From Thiogranum sp. (lineage in GTDB: Bacteria; Pseudomonadota; Gammaproteobacteria; DSM-19610), in NCBI GenBank assembly GCA_030148775.1, contig JASBST010000105.1, forward strand, positions 1 to 46,853: a stretch of 46,853 nucleotides of DNA, given 5' to 3'. Shown one piece after another: positions 9,521-18,206 of this stretch. The notes beneath the pieces were generated by a model, which had not been told where the DNA came from, did not search any database, and worked only from the letters and a program-made list of their open reading frames with translations. How positions within the stretch are numbered: the stretch's first letter is position 1; each line of letters begins with the position of its first letter. Both the position numbers and the translations under genes were made by a program.

Positions 9521-10206
9521 GCCGTTCCCGTCCGCGCGTCCGCCTCGATACGGCCGTCGCACATCAGAATTCTGCGTCCGGCGCGCGCGCCGAGTTCGGC
9601 ATCATGGGTGACTACGATTAGGGTGATGCCGCGTCGGTTCAGCGCCTCCAGTGTGTCGATCACGTCGCCGCCGGATTTGTGATCCAGATTTCCCGTCGGC
9701 TCGTCGGCCAACAGCACGTCGGGTTCGGTGATGGTGGCGCGGGCGATGGCGATACGCTGACGTTGCCCGCCGGACAATTGTTCCGGTTTGTGCCGGGCGC
9801 GGTCGGAGAGATTCAGCGCTTGCAGAGCCGTCGCGACGCGCCGGCGGCGCTCCTGCGGCGCCATGGCGGCGAGTACCAGGGGCAGCTCGACGTTCTCCGC
9901 CGCCGTCAATCGCGGCACCAGGTGAAAGGCCTGAAACACAAAGCCGATGCGCCGATTGCGGGTATGCGCCTGTTGCACGTCGCTCAGGGTGGTGACGTCT
10001 TCACCGTCCAGCAGGTAGTGGCCGCTGTTGGGTCGATCGAGCAGACCGACAAGGTTGAGCAGGGTCGATTTCCCGGAGCCCGAAGGCCCCATGATGGACA
10101 CATACTCGCCGGCTGCGATGTTCAGGTTGATATCGTCCAACGCGTGTACGGTCTGATCGCCGACAAGAAAATCGCGGCGCACCCCGCGCAGATCAATCAT
10201 CGTCAT
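9517..10206 (-). CDS. ABC transporter ATPase, MacB/LolD family
   Basis: This 229-aa nucleotide-binding protein powers the adjacent permeases. All motifs are intact: Walker A GPSGSGKST (40-48), Q-loop Q92, signature LSGGQ (144-148), Walker B LLADEP with E169, and switch His201. The closest family is the MacB/LolD/FtsE clade, matching the FtsX-type permeases. A second ATG two codons in (10200) is an equally possible start. Either start overlaps the end of the adaptor gene by 8-14 bases, so translation is coupled. The C-terminus is acidic and short, with no fused domain. Confidence 0.93.
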   Translation of the reverse strand: MTMIDLRGVRRDFLVGDQTVHALDDINLNIAAGEYVSIMGPSGSGKSTLLNLVGLLDRPNSGHYLLDGEDVTTLSDVQQAHTRNRRIGFVFQAFHLVPRLTAAENVELPLVLAAMAPQERRRRVATALQALNLSDRARHKPEQLSGGQRQRIAIARATITEPDVLLADEPTGNLDHKSGGDVIDTLEALNRRGITLIVVTHDAELGARAGRRILMCDGRIEADARTGTA

Positions 10207-11356
10207 CGGCGCCGGCGTCCACTTCGGCGAGGGCGCCGTCGGCCACGCCGTCGCGGTCTACCGATACGACGACTTTCTCGCCGGGCTCGATGCCCTGACT
10301 GACCTCGGTATAAGCCCAGTTGCTCAGGCCGGTGTCGATATTGCGTTGACGCAGAATACCGTCGGCCTGCATCACCAGCAGCTTGTCGCCCTCGAGCACC
10401 GCCTCGGTGGGTACGCGTACGACGTCACGATGCTCGGCCAGAATGACTTCGATGTCGGCGCTGTAGCCGGGCAGCATGCCGTCGCTGTCTTTGGGCTCGG
10501 CGAAATCGACTTCCACATCCACTGTGCGTGCCTGTTTTTCGCGATCCAGTACATAGGGCGCGACCCGACGGACCTCGCCGGCGAAACGCTTGCGCGGAAA
10601 AGCATCGAGCGAAATCAGCGCCGGCATCCCGACCCGAATCCCGGGCGCGTCCACTTCGTCGATGGGGGCCGAAGCGTAGAGACAGCTGATGTCGACCAGA
10701 TCGACCGCAGGCGGTGTCGGGATACCCACCGGCGACGGGGTGACGAATTCACCGATTTCGCCGTTTATTTCCGCAACCGTACCGCTGAACGGTGCGCTTA
10801 GGCGGGTGCGTTCGAGCGTGGCGCGGGCGACGTCCAGTTGCGACTGGCTGACCGATACGCGCGCGCGGGCCGCTTCGCAGGCGGCGGATTGTGCCTGCGC
10901 GTCACCGTCGGCCTTGTCGGCGGCCTCTTCGGTGGTCAGACCCTTCAGGCGCAACTTGCGCAACCGCGTGGCATCGCGCGCCGCCACATCGGCCAGCACG
11001 CACGCCTGGCGGGCGAGCGCAGCGGCGGCCTTGGTTTCGCTGGCCGCCAGCGACACCTGGGCCCGCAGGTCGTCGTTCCACAGCTCCAGTAACAGTTGGC
11101 CGCGCTCGACCCGGTCCCCCACCGCCACTGGCAGCAGCGCAATCTGTCCGCCGGTGGCCGGTGACAAACCGGCGCGGCTGCAGGCCTTGATGGTGCCGGC
11201 GCGGGTATTGGCGATGGTGTTCTGGACGGGCCCGCGGTCAGCCGCCTTGACGATCACCGCCACCGGTTCCGGCTGGCCGAGCCAGACTGTGATCCATCCG
11301 ATCGCCACTATGATGATCACACCAGAGACGAGCAGTTTAAAACGCTTGCCTGCCAT
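10193..11356 (-). CDS. HlyD/MacA-like periplasmic adaptor of the ABC system
   Basis: This 387-aa membrane-fusion protein has an N-terminal membrane anchor (about 10-26). A lipoyl-like half follows (GLSPATGGQIALLPVAVGD), then a long alanine-rich helical hairpin with heptad character (about 100-185). The second lipoyl half (LSAPFSGTVAEINGEIGEFV), a beta-barrel and a membrane-proximal domain complete it. The C-terminus ends in four Asp. It is the first gene of the operon and should couple the MacB-like permeases to an outer-membrane channel, or act without one. Its start region is divergent from the DUF2868 gene, with 97 bases between them. Confidence 0.88.
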   Translation of the reverse strand: MAGKRFKLLVSGVIIIVAIGWITVWLGQPEPVAVIVKAADRGPVQNTIANTRAGTIKACSRAGLSPATGGQIALLPVAVGDRVERGQLLLELWNDDLRAQVSLAASETKAAAALARQACVLADVAARDATRLRKLRLKGLTTEEAADKADGDAQAQSAACEAARARVSVSQSQLDVARATLERTRLSAPFSGTVAEINGEIGEFVTPSPVGIPTPPAVDLVDISCLYASAPIDEVDAPGIRVGMPALISLDAFPRKRFAGEVRRVAPYVLDREKQARTVDVEVDFAEPKDSDGMLPGYSADIEVILAEHRDVVRVPTEAVLEGDKLLVMQADGILRQRNIDTGLSNWAYTEVSQGIEPGEKVVVSVDRDGVADGALAEVDAGADDDD

Positions 11357-11441
11357 AATTCCGCGTTCCTGTATTCAGCCGACCGTCGGCGGATTACCAG
11401 TACCAACCTTAACAGAAAACCTGGACAGATCTCACATGCGA

Positions 11442-11447
11442 TATACT
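11442..11447 (+). promoter_or_regulatory. Candidate -10 element directly before the DUF2868 start
   Basis: TATACT ends six bases before the ATG at 11454, the distance expected if transcription began at the start codon. TGGACA (11422-11427) lies upstream but with only 14 bases spacing. No Shine-Dalgarno sequence is present before 11454. Confidence 0.3.
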
Positions 11448-11453
11448 GGCACG

Positions 11454-12953
11454 ATGACGCCCGCCGCGCTGCTCACTGACCTGATCGCTCTCACCACCGC
11501 CCTCGAGGCCGACGGCGCCACCGACACGCGGCGGCGCCAACAACGGGACCGTGCCATAGGCAAAGAGCTGCACGGGCAGCGCAAGCGACCGGCGCGCCAG
11601 CTCAGTGGCTGGCTCAGACGGGTGGATATCGCCGACTGGCGGCCGTCGGGCGCTCATGCCGGTGTCCATCTTTATCGTGTCCTCGGCGTGTCGCTCGCTG
11701 TTCTCGGGCTGGCGGTTGGCTGGACGCTGGCGCGCGGCGTACTCAGCTACAGCGGACAGACGCCGATCAATATCTTTCACGTCGTCAGCGCGTTGGTGCT
11801 GCCGCAGATTCTTTTACTGGTGGTATGGCTGTTGCTGGCGCTGCCGGGGGCTAGCGCGCTGTTCAGCGGTGTACGCGCGACGCTGGGCGTTGTGCACCCG
11901 GGACGTCTGGCGCAACGGTTTGCCGCGCGCCTGGAACGGGGACGAACCCCCGGCCTGCAACTGCTGTGGACGCAGCACCAGTCACGTGTCATGACCCCGG
12001 CGGGACGCTGGCTGGTGTCCTATTGGTCACAGCTGTTCGCGGTCTGGTTCAATGTCGGCGCACTGCTGGCGCTGGCCTATCTGACCGCGTTTTCCGATCT
12101 CGCGTTTGCCTGGAGCACGACACTGAATCTGGACAACGCCGAATTTCATCGCTTGTTGCAATGGCTGTCCTGGCCCTGGCATAACCTCTATCCGCAAGCG
12201 GTTCCCAGCCGCGAGTTGATCGACGCCAGCCGCTTCTATCGTCTGCAGAGCGGCGGCTTCGAGCCGGCACCGCCTTTGTCCGCGGCGCAACTGGGCGCCT
12301 GGTGGCCGTTTCTGTTTCTGGCGCTGACCAGTTACGGTCTGCTGCCGAGACTGGTGACGCTACTGGTCTCCTGGTTGCGCCTGCGGGTCCATCTGGCCCG
12401 CGCGCTGGCCCACATCGCCGGCGCGGCGGAATTGCTGGCGAGGATGAATTCGCCGCTGGTGACCACGGTTTGCGCGCACGATGACGTGATCGCCGGAGCG
12501 CCCGGCGCCAATGCTGACGCGTCGGATCCGGTACCGTCGGCGCGTACAGACGGCGTCGCGATGGCTTGCCCGGTCGTGGGCTGGTCGGGGACCTATGCCC
12601 AGCGTGAGCGGCTGGCGCCGCGGCTACGCGGGCTGGGTATCGAGCCGCTCGACTGGCAGGATGCCGGCGGTGGCCGCTCTTTGCACGAAGACCGCACGCT
12701 GGTCGCCTCGTTATGTCAAAAACGGCAAAGCGGCGTCGCCGTGGTCGTAAGAGCCTGGGAACCGCCGTTGCTCGATTTCATCGATTTTCTACGCGACTTG
12801 CGCCGCCAGTGCGGCGCGCGGCAGGCGATCGTCGTGGCCCTGTGGGGAGGCGAGCACCCGGTCGCTACACGCGACAGCGAGGTATGGCGCCACGCGCTGC
12901 GCCAGCTTCATGATCCGTATCTGCACGTCGAGACGCTGGAGCCAACGCCGTGA
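11454..12953 (+). CDS. DUF2868 domain membrane protein
   Basis: This 499-aa protein matches the DUF2868 family by overall layout and by its GTPase partner. The N-terminal soluble part is Arg-rich. Several hydrophobic segments follow: two near residues 78-130 (VLGVSLAVLGLAVGWTLARG; VSALVLPQILLLVVWLLLAL), further ones around 195-220 and one near 290 (WWPFLFLALTSYGLL). The C-terminal soluble domain (about 375-499) has a beta-alpha pattern (VVGWSGTY, VVVRAWEPP, QAIVVALWGGEHP) that looks like a Rossmann-like nucleotide or partner-binding fold. An ATG at 11436 is an alternative start. The gene overlaps the downstream GTPase by GTGA, so the two proteins are probably made in fixed ratio and act together at the membrane. 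Biochemical function is unknown. Confidence 0.8.
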   Translation: MTPAALLTDLIALTTALEADGATDTRRRQQRDRAIGKELHGQRKRPARQLSGWLRRVDIADWRPSGAHAGVHLYRVLGVSLAVLGLAVGWTLARGVLSYSGQTPINIFHVVSALVLPQILLLVVWLLLALPGASALFSGVRATLGVVHPGRLAQRFAARLERGRTPGLQLLWTQHQSRVMTPAGRWLVSYWSQLFAVWFNVGALLALAYLTAFSDLAFAWSTTLNLDNAEFHRLLQWLSWPWHNLYPQAVPSRELIDASRFYRLQSGGFEPAPPLSAAQLGAWWPFLFLALTSYGLLPRLVTLLVSWLRLRVHLARALAHIAGAAELLARMNSPLVTTVCAHDDVIAGAPGANADASDPVPSARTDGVAMACPVVGWSGTYAQRERLAPRLRGLGIEPLDWQDAGGGRSLHEDRTLVASLCQKRQSGVAVVVRAWEPPLLDFIDFLRDLRRQCGARQAIVVALWGGEHPVATRDSEVWRHALRQLHDPYLHVETLEPTP

Positions 12954-14344
12954 GCACGCCTCGCTTTGCCGTCGTCGGCCATCCCAACAAAGGCAAGAGC
13001 AGTATCGTCTCCACGCTGGCGAATGACGAGCAGGTGATGATTTCGGCCCTCTCCGGAACCACGCGCGAGGTGCAGGAATACCCGCTGATGGTCGACGACG
13101 AGACCTTGTACGTGCTGATCGACACGCCAGGCTTTCAGCGCCCCCGCGCCGCGCTGGAATGGATGCATGCGCAAGCCGGTTCCAGCGCCGAGCGCCCGCA
13201 GGTCGTGCGGCGTTTTGTCGAACAACACCAGGGCGACGCCCGTTTCGAGGCGGAGTGCAGACTGCTGGCACCGCTGATCGGCGGCGCCGGGATCCTGTAT
13301 GTGGTCGACGGTTCGCGTCCCTTTGGTCACGAGTATGAAGCGGAGATGGAAATCCTGCGCTGGACCGGGCAACCGAGTCTGGCGCTGATCAACATGATCG
13401 GCAGCGGCGATTACCGTCACGAATGGGAAAACGCGCTAGGGCAGTATTTCCGGATAGTGCGCGTGTTCAATGCGATGAAGGCCGATTTTGACAAGCGGTT
13501 GCAACTCCTGCTGGCTTTCGCCCAACTGTGCGAAGCCTGGCGCGCGCCGCTGGAGCGCGCGGTACAGGTGCTACGCGCCGAGCGGCAGCGGCGGCGCACC
13601 GGCGCGGTCCGTCTCATCGCCGAGTGCCTGGCCGGGATGATCACCTATTTTCGTGAATCTCCGCTGGACAGTTCGAAATCGATCGACCGTCAGCGGGCGG
13701 CATTGGGCGAAGCCTACCGCGCGGCGTTGACACGCCGGGAGCAGGCGTGCCGCCAGGCGGTGGAGTCGCTTTATGACTATAACCGGTTGCAGCGTCGGGA
13801 AGCGGTGGTGGACATACTGGACGAAGATTTGTTTTCCAGTCTCAGCTGGCGCCTGTTCGGCCTGACACGGCGCCAGCTGGTCGCCACCGGCGGTGTTGGC
13901 GGCGCGGCGGCAGGCAGTGTGATAGACGTTGCGGTCGGTGGCCATTCGCTGCTTTTGGGCAGCGGTCTGGGGGCGTTGATCGGGGGCGCTTCGGCCTGGT
14001 TCAGCGCCGATCGGATCGCCGATATCCAACTGCTGGGCAAATCGCTGGGTGGGCAGGTGCTGCGTATCGGTCCCATGCGCAATATCAATTTCCCTTACGT
14101 AGTGTTGGGGAGAGCACTGTTACATCTGCGAATGCTGGAAGGGCGCACCCACGCCTGTCGCGAGCCGCTGGAGTTGGTTTCCGCCGCGGATTCGCTGCGC
14201 ACGGCCGGTCACCGGCAACGGGCCGGTGTGGAGAAAGTCTTTGCCGCGCTGCGCAAGCAGGGCGCGGGTGATCCGGCGCTGCTGGATCGCCTCGGCCACG
14301 CCATTGAGCCCCTGCTCGACGGCGGCGATGAACCGGAAGCCTGA
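12950..14344 (+). CDS. DUF3482-family membrane-associated GTPase
   Basis: This 464-aa protein is an Era/TrmE-like GTPase. It has G1 GHPNKGKSS (10-18), a G2 Thr in SGTTRE (35-40) and G3 DTPG (58-61). The G4 position reads NMIG (148-151) instead of NKxD, so the base-specificity Lys and Asp are missing and nucleotide choice may differ. A long helical region follows. Then comes a Gly/Ala-rich hydrophobic hairpin (about 312-348, GGVGGAAAGSVIDVA and LLLGSGLGALIGGASAWF) that probably inserts into the membrane. It uses a GTG start overlapping the DUF2868 stop. The pair is conserved in Proteobacteria without a known role. The closing region is Arg-rich. Confidence 0.85.
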   Translation: MSTPRFAVVGHPNKGKSSIVSTLANDEQVMISALSGTTREVQEYPLMVDDETLYVLIDTPGFQRPRAALEWMHAQAGSSAERPQVVRRFVEQHQGDARFEAECRLLAPLIGGAGILYVVDGSRPFGHEYEAEMEILRWTGQPSLALINMIGSGDYRHEWENALGQYFRIVRVFNAMKADFDKRLQLLLAFAQLCEAWRAPLERAVQVLRAERQRRRTGAVRLIAECLAGMITYFRESPLDSSKSIDRQRAALGEAYRAALTRREQACRQAVESLYDYNRLQRREAVVDILDEDLFSSLSWRLFGLTRRQLVATGGVGGAAAGSVIDVAVGGHSLLLGSGLGALIGGASAWFSADRIADIQLLGKSLGGQVLRIGPMRNINFPYVVLGRALLHLRMLEGRTHACREPLELVSAADSLRTAGHRQRAGVEKVFAALRKQGAGDPALLDRLGHAIEPLLDGGDEPEA

Positions 14345-14455
14345 ATAATTCTCAATTCCACTCGCGTTTATCCTGACGAATGTCGGTATTCCCTTACGTT
14401 TTTTTTTCGGCAATGCTCTTGCCTGGCGTTCCACACCCGTCTAAATTATTACCGT

Positions 14456-14474
14456 GTCATGAATATTTCATGAC
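14456..14474. repeat. Perfect 8-bp inverted repeat before the sulfotransferase pair
   Basis: GTCATGAA and TTCATGAC flank a TAT spacer, 87 bases upstream of the first sulfotransferase-like gene. The surrounding 14345-14520 is clearly AT-richer than its neighbours. The size and symmetry fit a dimeric regulator site. There is no T-run directly after it, so a terminator is less likely. Confidence 0.5.
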
Positions 14475-14561
14475 GGTTTGAAGAATTCTAAGAATAATGT
14501 AGATAGGACGTTTGGGCCGGGTTGCGTCTGGAAGATTGGCGCACCGGACGAAGGCTGCACT

Positions 14562-15410
14562 ATGCACATCACTGGATTGCACTGGACCCGTTTACTGGAC
14601 TTCTTCCTGGAAAGTGTGCCGACATTCAACCGCGGCGCCGGCCTGAGCGGCGAGTTGCGCAAGCGGGTTCTCTGGGTGGTGGCCTGCAACCAGGCCGGAA
14701 AGACCACCTTGCTGAGTGCCCTGGCGCGCTGCTCCCGCTGTACACTGTATCGTGAAAATTCGCCGCATGCGTATCAGAAATACCGTATTCTTCCGGAGCA
14801 GGTGATCGAACGGCTGATCCAATTCACGCCGAACGAACGGGTGGTTTTCGAGTTGGCGAATGACCTGCAGTACACCGACCGGTATATGAACCTGTATCCC
14901 GAATCGCAGGCGTTGTGGATTTTCCGCCATTATCGCGGCGTGGTGCGCGATATCGTGCGCAAATGGGGCGATGCGCAGAAAAATATGTTGCTCGGTATCG
15001 TGACAGGTAGCGCCAAACATCCCGGGCAGCATTCGATCGCCGAGAATCTGAATGCGCAAACCCTGGCGCTGCTCAAACAGCACGTCCACGACCAGATGTC
15101 GGCGCAAGACGGCGCCGCGCTGCTTTGGTATCTGCGCAACCAGATGTACTTTCAACTGCACCTCGATCGCGACGAGCGGGTGCTGCTGGTCAGACATGAC
15201 GAGCTGGTCAGCAATCCGGAAGATTGCATGCAATCGATTTTCGACTTCATCCAGCTGAATTACGCGCGTCGGTACGTCAGACCGATCAATCGTTCGGCGC
15301 CGACCCTCGATCCGTTGCCTGACCTCAATCCCGAAATCGAGGCGCTGTGCGACCATATGCTAGACTGTTTGCATCAGGTTTATATCGGTCAGAAGCCGTT
15401 TCGGCACTGA
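14562..15410 (+). CDS. Sulfotransferase-like P-loop protein with altered PAPS loop
   Basis: This 282-aa protein is paralogous to the next gene over most of its length. Shared blocks include the LWIxRxYR segment, AxxxMLGI, HPGQ, QDGAALLWYxRNxxYFxL and LVSxP. In sulfotransferases the 5'-phosphosulfate loop reads roughly SQRSGTT; here the equivalent is CNQAGKTT (42-49), which looks more like a Walker-type loop. The 3'-phosphate segment reads FRHYRGVVRDIVRKWG. It may bind a nucleotide or PAPS differently, or be inactive. The start at 14562 is chosen for its compact N-terminus; a TTG at 14478 would add an unlikely 28 residues. No transmembrane segment is apparent, so it is probably cytosolic. Confidence 0.7.
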   Translation: MHITGLHWTRLLDFFLESVPTFNRGAGLSGELRKRVLWVVACNQAGKTTLLSALARCSRCTLYRENSPHAYQKYRILPEQVIERLIQFTPNERVVFELANDLQYTDRYMNLYPESQALWIFRHYRGVVRDIVRKWGDAQKNMLLGIVTGSAKHPGQHSIAENLNAQTLALLKQHVHDQMSAQDGAALLWYLRNQMYFQLHLDRDERVLLVRHDELVSNPEDCMQSIFDFIQLNYARRYVRPINRSAPTLDPLPDLNPEIEALCDHMLDCLHQVYIGQKPFRH

Positions 15411-15482
15411 CCAGACGCCATGCTCATATCATCGGCTATGCCTCATTTGTTGCAGCTCGGCGTAGACGGAGGCCTTTTGTGG

Positions 15483-16286
15483 ATGATTTTTAACAGGGAA
15501 TGCGCGTCGGCTCCGGTGTTCGTGCTCGGTAGTCAGCGCTCGGGCACGACCATGATGGCGGATCTGCTGGCCAGGAGCCCGGACTGCAATGTCTATCTGG
15601 GTGATCAGCGACGACTGGTTTTCGAGGGTAGGAGTCGTCTGATCCCCCTCGACAGGCTGCGTAAGCTGCTGACCCGGTCGCATGCCAAGGCCGCGGTGTT
15701 CAAGCCCAACAACGATCTGCAATACGCGCTGCGTTTCCTGCGCTTCCATCCCGAGACCCGGCTGTTGTGGATCTATCGGGATTATCGTGACGCCGTGAAT
15801 TCGTCGTTGCGCCGCTGGGGCGGGGCGCACCGGGAAATCATGCTCGGCATTTCCCAGGGCCGTGAACGGCATCCGGGCCAGCCGGCCATCGCCGAGGGCG
15901 TTACGGCCGAGTTGCTGGACTTGTTGCGCGGGCTCTGCCACGATGACTTGAGCGATCAGGACGGCGCTGCGCTGCTGTGGTATGCGAGAAACTCGCTCTA
16001 TTTCGATTTGGGTCTGCATGAGCAGCAGCGCGTAATGCTGTTCAACTACGAAGCTCTGGTCAGCGATCCGGTCACCTACGGCCGCTGCCTGTTCGAATTC
16101 ATCGGTGTGCGTTTTCGCCCCGCATACGTCGCCGGCGTCTACCACAGCTCCGTTTCCCGATACGAGTCGCCGGCATTGCAGCCGGGGGTTACCGCACTCT
16201 GTGACGACATGATGCGACGACTCGATGCCCAGTACAGCCAGTCACAAAATAGCTCGAACGCGCCGCTGTGCGCCGGTCGCCTGTAG
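15483..16286 (+). CDS. Sulfotransferase family protein
   Basis: This 267-aa protein would transfer sulfate from PAPS to an unknown acceptor. The 5'-PSB loop GSQRSGTT (16-23) and the 3'-PB segment IYRDYRDAVNSSLRRWG are canonical. Later blocks (ARNSLYFDLG, LVSDPVTYGRCLFEFIGV) match family-typical C-terminal helices. The start at 15483 is supported by GGAGG at 15468-15472. An in-frame ATG at 15420 lacks a ribosome site and would add 21 residues. It lies 72 bases after its paralogue on the same strand, forming a probable operon. No glycan or lipid biosynthesis gene next door reveals the acceptor. Confidence 0.8.
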   Translation: MIFNRECASAPVFVLGSQRSGTTMMADLLARSPDCNVYLGDQRRLVFEGRSRLIPLDRLRKLLTRSHAKAAVFKPNNDLQYALRFLRFHPETRLLWIYRDYRDAVNSSLRRWGGAHREIMLGISQGRERHPGQPAIAEGVTAELLDLLRGLCHDDLSDQDGAALLWYARNSLYFDLGLHEQQRVMLFNYEALVSDPVTYGRCLFEFIGVRFRPAYVAGVYHSSVSRYESPALQPGVTALCDDMMRRLDAQYSQSQNSSNAPLCAGRL

Positions 16287-16430
16287 CCCGCCGTCTTATC
16301 GTCTGCGTGACCGGCCGGCGGTCCGTTACCGCGACGGTCGGGTCGTTCCGATCCCGGCCCTGGAGGCAAACGGCGATTAGGTGAACCGCCCGTTGCGCGC
16401 GCGGCCCTGTGCGCGGATACTAATTCCCCC

Positions 16431-18074
16431 ATGTCTTCCGATATTATCACCCTGGCTGTGGCCTATCTCAGTGGCCTTGCGGCGCGCGCGCTCGGCTTGC
16501 CCCCCCTGGTGGGTTATCTGCTGACCGGGTTCGCGCTGTACGCCGCTGGCAGTCGGCTGACACCTGTCCTGTCGCAGCTTTCCGATCTGGGTGTCACCCT
16601 GTTGTTGTTCACGATCGGTCTGAAACTTCGCCTCGGCAGCCTGTTAATGCCCCAAATCTGGGCGGTGGCCGGACTTCACATGGGTGCCTCGGTGCTGCTT
16701 TCGGTGGCCGGTGTCGCGGCACTGGCGGCTGTCGGCGTACCGATGTTTGCGGGGATGGATGGCGGCGCGATAGCGCTGCTGGCGTTTGCCTTGAGTTTTT
16801 CCAGCACCGTGTTCGTGGTGAAGGTGCTGGAGGAGAAAGGCGAGATGTACTCGCTTTACGGACGTATCGCCGTAGGCATCCTGGTGGTGCAGGATATTGC
16901 CGCGGTGGTGTTTCTGGCCGCCTCGGTGGGCAAGATGCCCACCGTGTGGGCGCTGGGTCTGTTGGCGTTGTTCGCCTTGCGCCCCTTTTTGCTGCGGCTG
17001 CTGGAGCGATCGGGTCACGGCGAGCTGCAGATTCTTTTTGGTCTGTTGTTGGCGCTGGGCGGCGCGCAGTTGTTCGAATTGGTCAATATCAAAGGCGATT
17101 TGGGCGCGTTGATCATGGGGTTGTTGCTTGCCGGCCACGCGCGGGCGTCGGAATTGTCGCGCCAGTTGCTCGGATTCAAGGACTTGTTCCTGGTCGGCTT
17201 TTTCCTCTCGATCGGCTTGTCCGGACCCATCAGCGTGGAATCGGTGAGCGTGGCCTTGCTGCTGCTGCCGCTGATACCGGTCAAGGGAGTGTTGTTTTTC
17301 CTGCTTATGACACGCCTGCGCCTGCGTCTGCGTACCTCGGTGCTGGCCGCGCTCAGTCTCAGCAATTACAGCGAATTCGGCCTGATCGTCTGTGCCATCG
17401 GCGTGGCCCAGGGCTGGATCGGCAGCGATGTGCTGATCACACTGGCCATCGCCTTGTCGCTGTCGTTCATTCTCGCCGCGCCGTTGAACGTGGCGGCGTA
17501 TCGGATCTATGCCCGCTTGCGACCGCATTTGTCCCAGTTCGAGACGCGGTTGCGTATCGCCGAGGAAAAGAGCATTTTCCCGGGCGAGACATCGGTGATC
17601 GTCTTTGGCATGGGCCGCGTCGGTACCGGCACCTATGATGCCATGCGGCAACGCATGGGGGATCTGGTGCTCGGCGTGGATGTAGACCAGGTCACGGTCG
17701 ACGAGCAGCAGGAGCAGCAGCGTCGGGTGATACTCGGCAGTGCCACCGATCCGGATTTCTGGGACCGCATCCAGCTGGATTTCGACTCGGTGCAGCTGGT
17801 ATTGCTGGCAATGCCGAACACACAGGAAAACCTGTTTGCGGCGCGCCAGCTGACCGAACTCGGTTACAGCGGGAAAATCGCCGCCATCGCCAAATATCCC
17901 GACGAGATCGAATCCCTGATGCAGGTCGGGGTCCATGCCGCGTTCAATCTTTACGCGGAGGCCGGCGCCGGCTTCGCCGACCACGTATGCGCCGAGCTGC
18001 TGGGTGATGGCGGGCCCTGTTCCGATGCTGCCAGCCGTGATGAAACGGTCGCGTCGATTCCCCGGGAGCGCTGA
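16431..18074 (+). CDS. CPA2-family cation:proton antiporter with TrkA-N domain (KefB/YbaL-like)
   Basis: This 547-aa protein exchanges a monovalent cation, probably K+ or Na+, for protons. About twelve transmembrane helices fill residues 1-365, including the family motifs GYLLTGF, FTIGLKL and ALSFSSTVFVVKVLEEKGE, and VGILVVQDIAAVV with the functional Asp. A cytosolic Rossmann (RCK/TrkA-N) domain begins near 385 with VIVFGMGRVGTG and continues with GVDVDQ and LLAMPNTQEN. There is no C-terminal TrkA-C domain. No Shine-Dalgarno precedes the ATG; a GATACT hexamer ends nine bases upstream. It stands alone between the sulfotransferases and the ATP-grasp operon. Confidence 0.9.
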   Translation: MSSDIITLAVAYLSGLAARALGLPPLVGYLLTGFALYAAGSRLTPVLSQLSDLGVTLLLFTIGLKLRLGSLLMPQIWAVAGLHMGASVLLSVAGVAALAAVGVPMFAGMDGGAIALLAFALSFSSTVFVVKVLEEKGEMYSLYGRIAVGILVVQDIAAVVFLAASVGKMPTVWALGLLALFALRPFLLRLLERSGHGELQILFGLLLALGGAQLFELVNIKGDLGALIMGLLLAGHARASELSRQLLGFKDLFLVGFFLSIGLSGPISVESVSVALLLLPLIPVKGVLFFLLMTRLRLRLRTSVLAALSLSNYSEFGLIVCAIGVAQGWIGSDVLITLAIALSLSFILAAPLNVAAYRIYARLRPHLSQFETRLRIAEEKSIFPGETSVIVFGMGRVGTGTYDAMRQRMGDLVLGVDVDQVTVDEQQEQQRRVILGSATDPDFWDRIQLDFDSVQLVLLAMPNTQENLFAARQLTELGYSGKIAAIAKYPDEIESLMQVGVHAAFNLYAEAGAGFADHVCAELLGDGGPCSDAASRDETVASIPRER

Positions 18075-18194
18075 AACATACCTGCTGTTGCCGATGAGCG
18101 GGACGCGCCTGGTCGAGATACTCGCCGGGCGCTTGTCCCAGGGCGCCGAAGGTGTACATGAGCATCCCGGCGTGTGTGTTCCGACCGATTGGGT

Positions 18195-18200
18195 TATAGT
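18195..18200 (+). promoter_or_regulatory. Candidate -10 element directly before the ATP-grasp start
   Basis: TATAGT ends six bases before the ATG at 18207, and no ribosome site intervenes. This suggests a leaderless or near-leaderless transcript. The -35 region is poor. Confidence 0.3.
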
Positions 18201-18206
18201 GCCGAC

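Noticed and set aside
10689..11453. N-terminal extension of the DUF2868 reading frame by about 250 codons
   Set aside because: It runs antisense to the HlyD adaptor, is Ser/Arg/Ala-rich and does not match the DUF2868 family.
16644..17984. Long antisense open frame (446 codons) opposite the antiporter, and similar ones at 18780-20075, 32834-34138 and 42826-43962
   Set aside because: High GC makes long shadow frames; these are low-complexity (Gln/Arg/His-rich), lack ribosome sites and lie opposite genes with clear conserved motifs.
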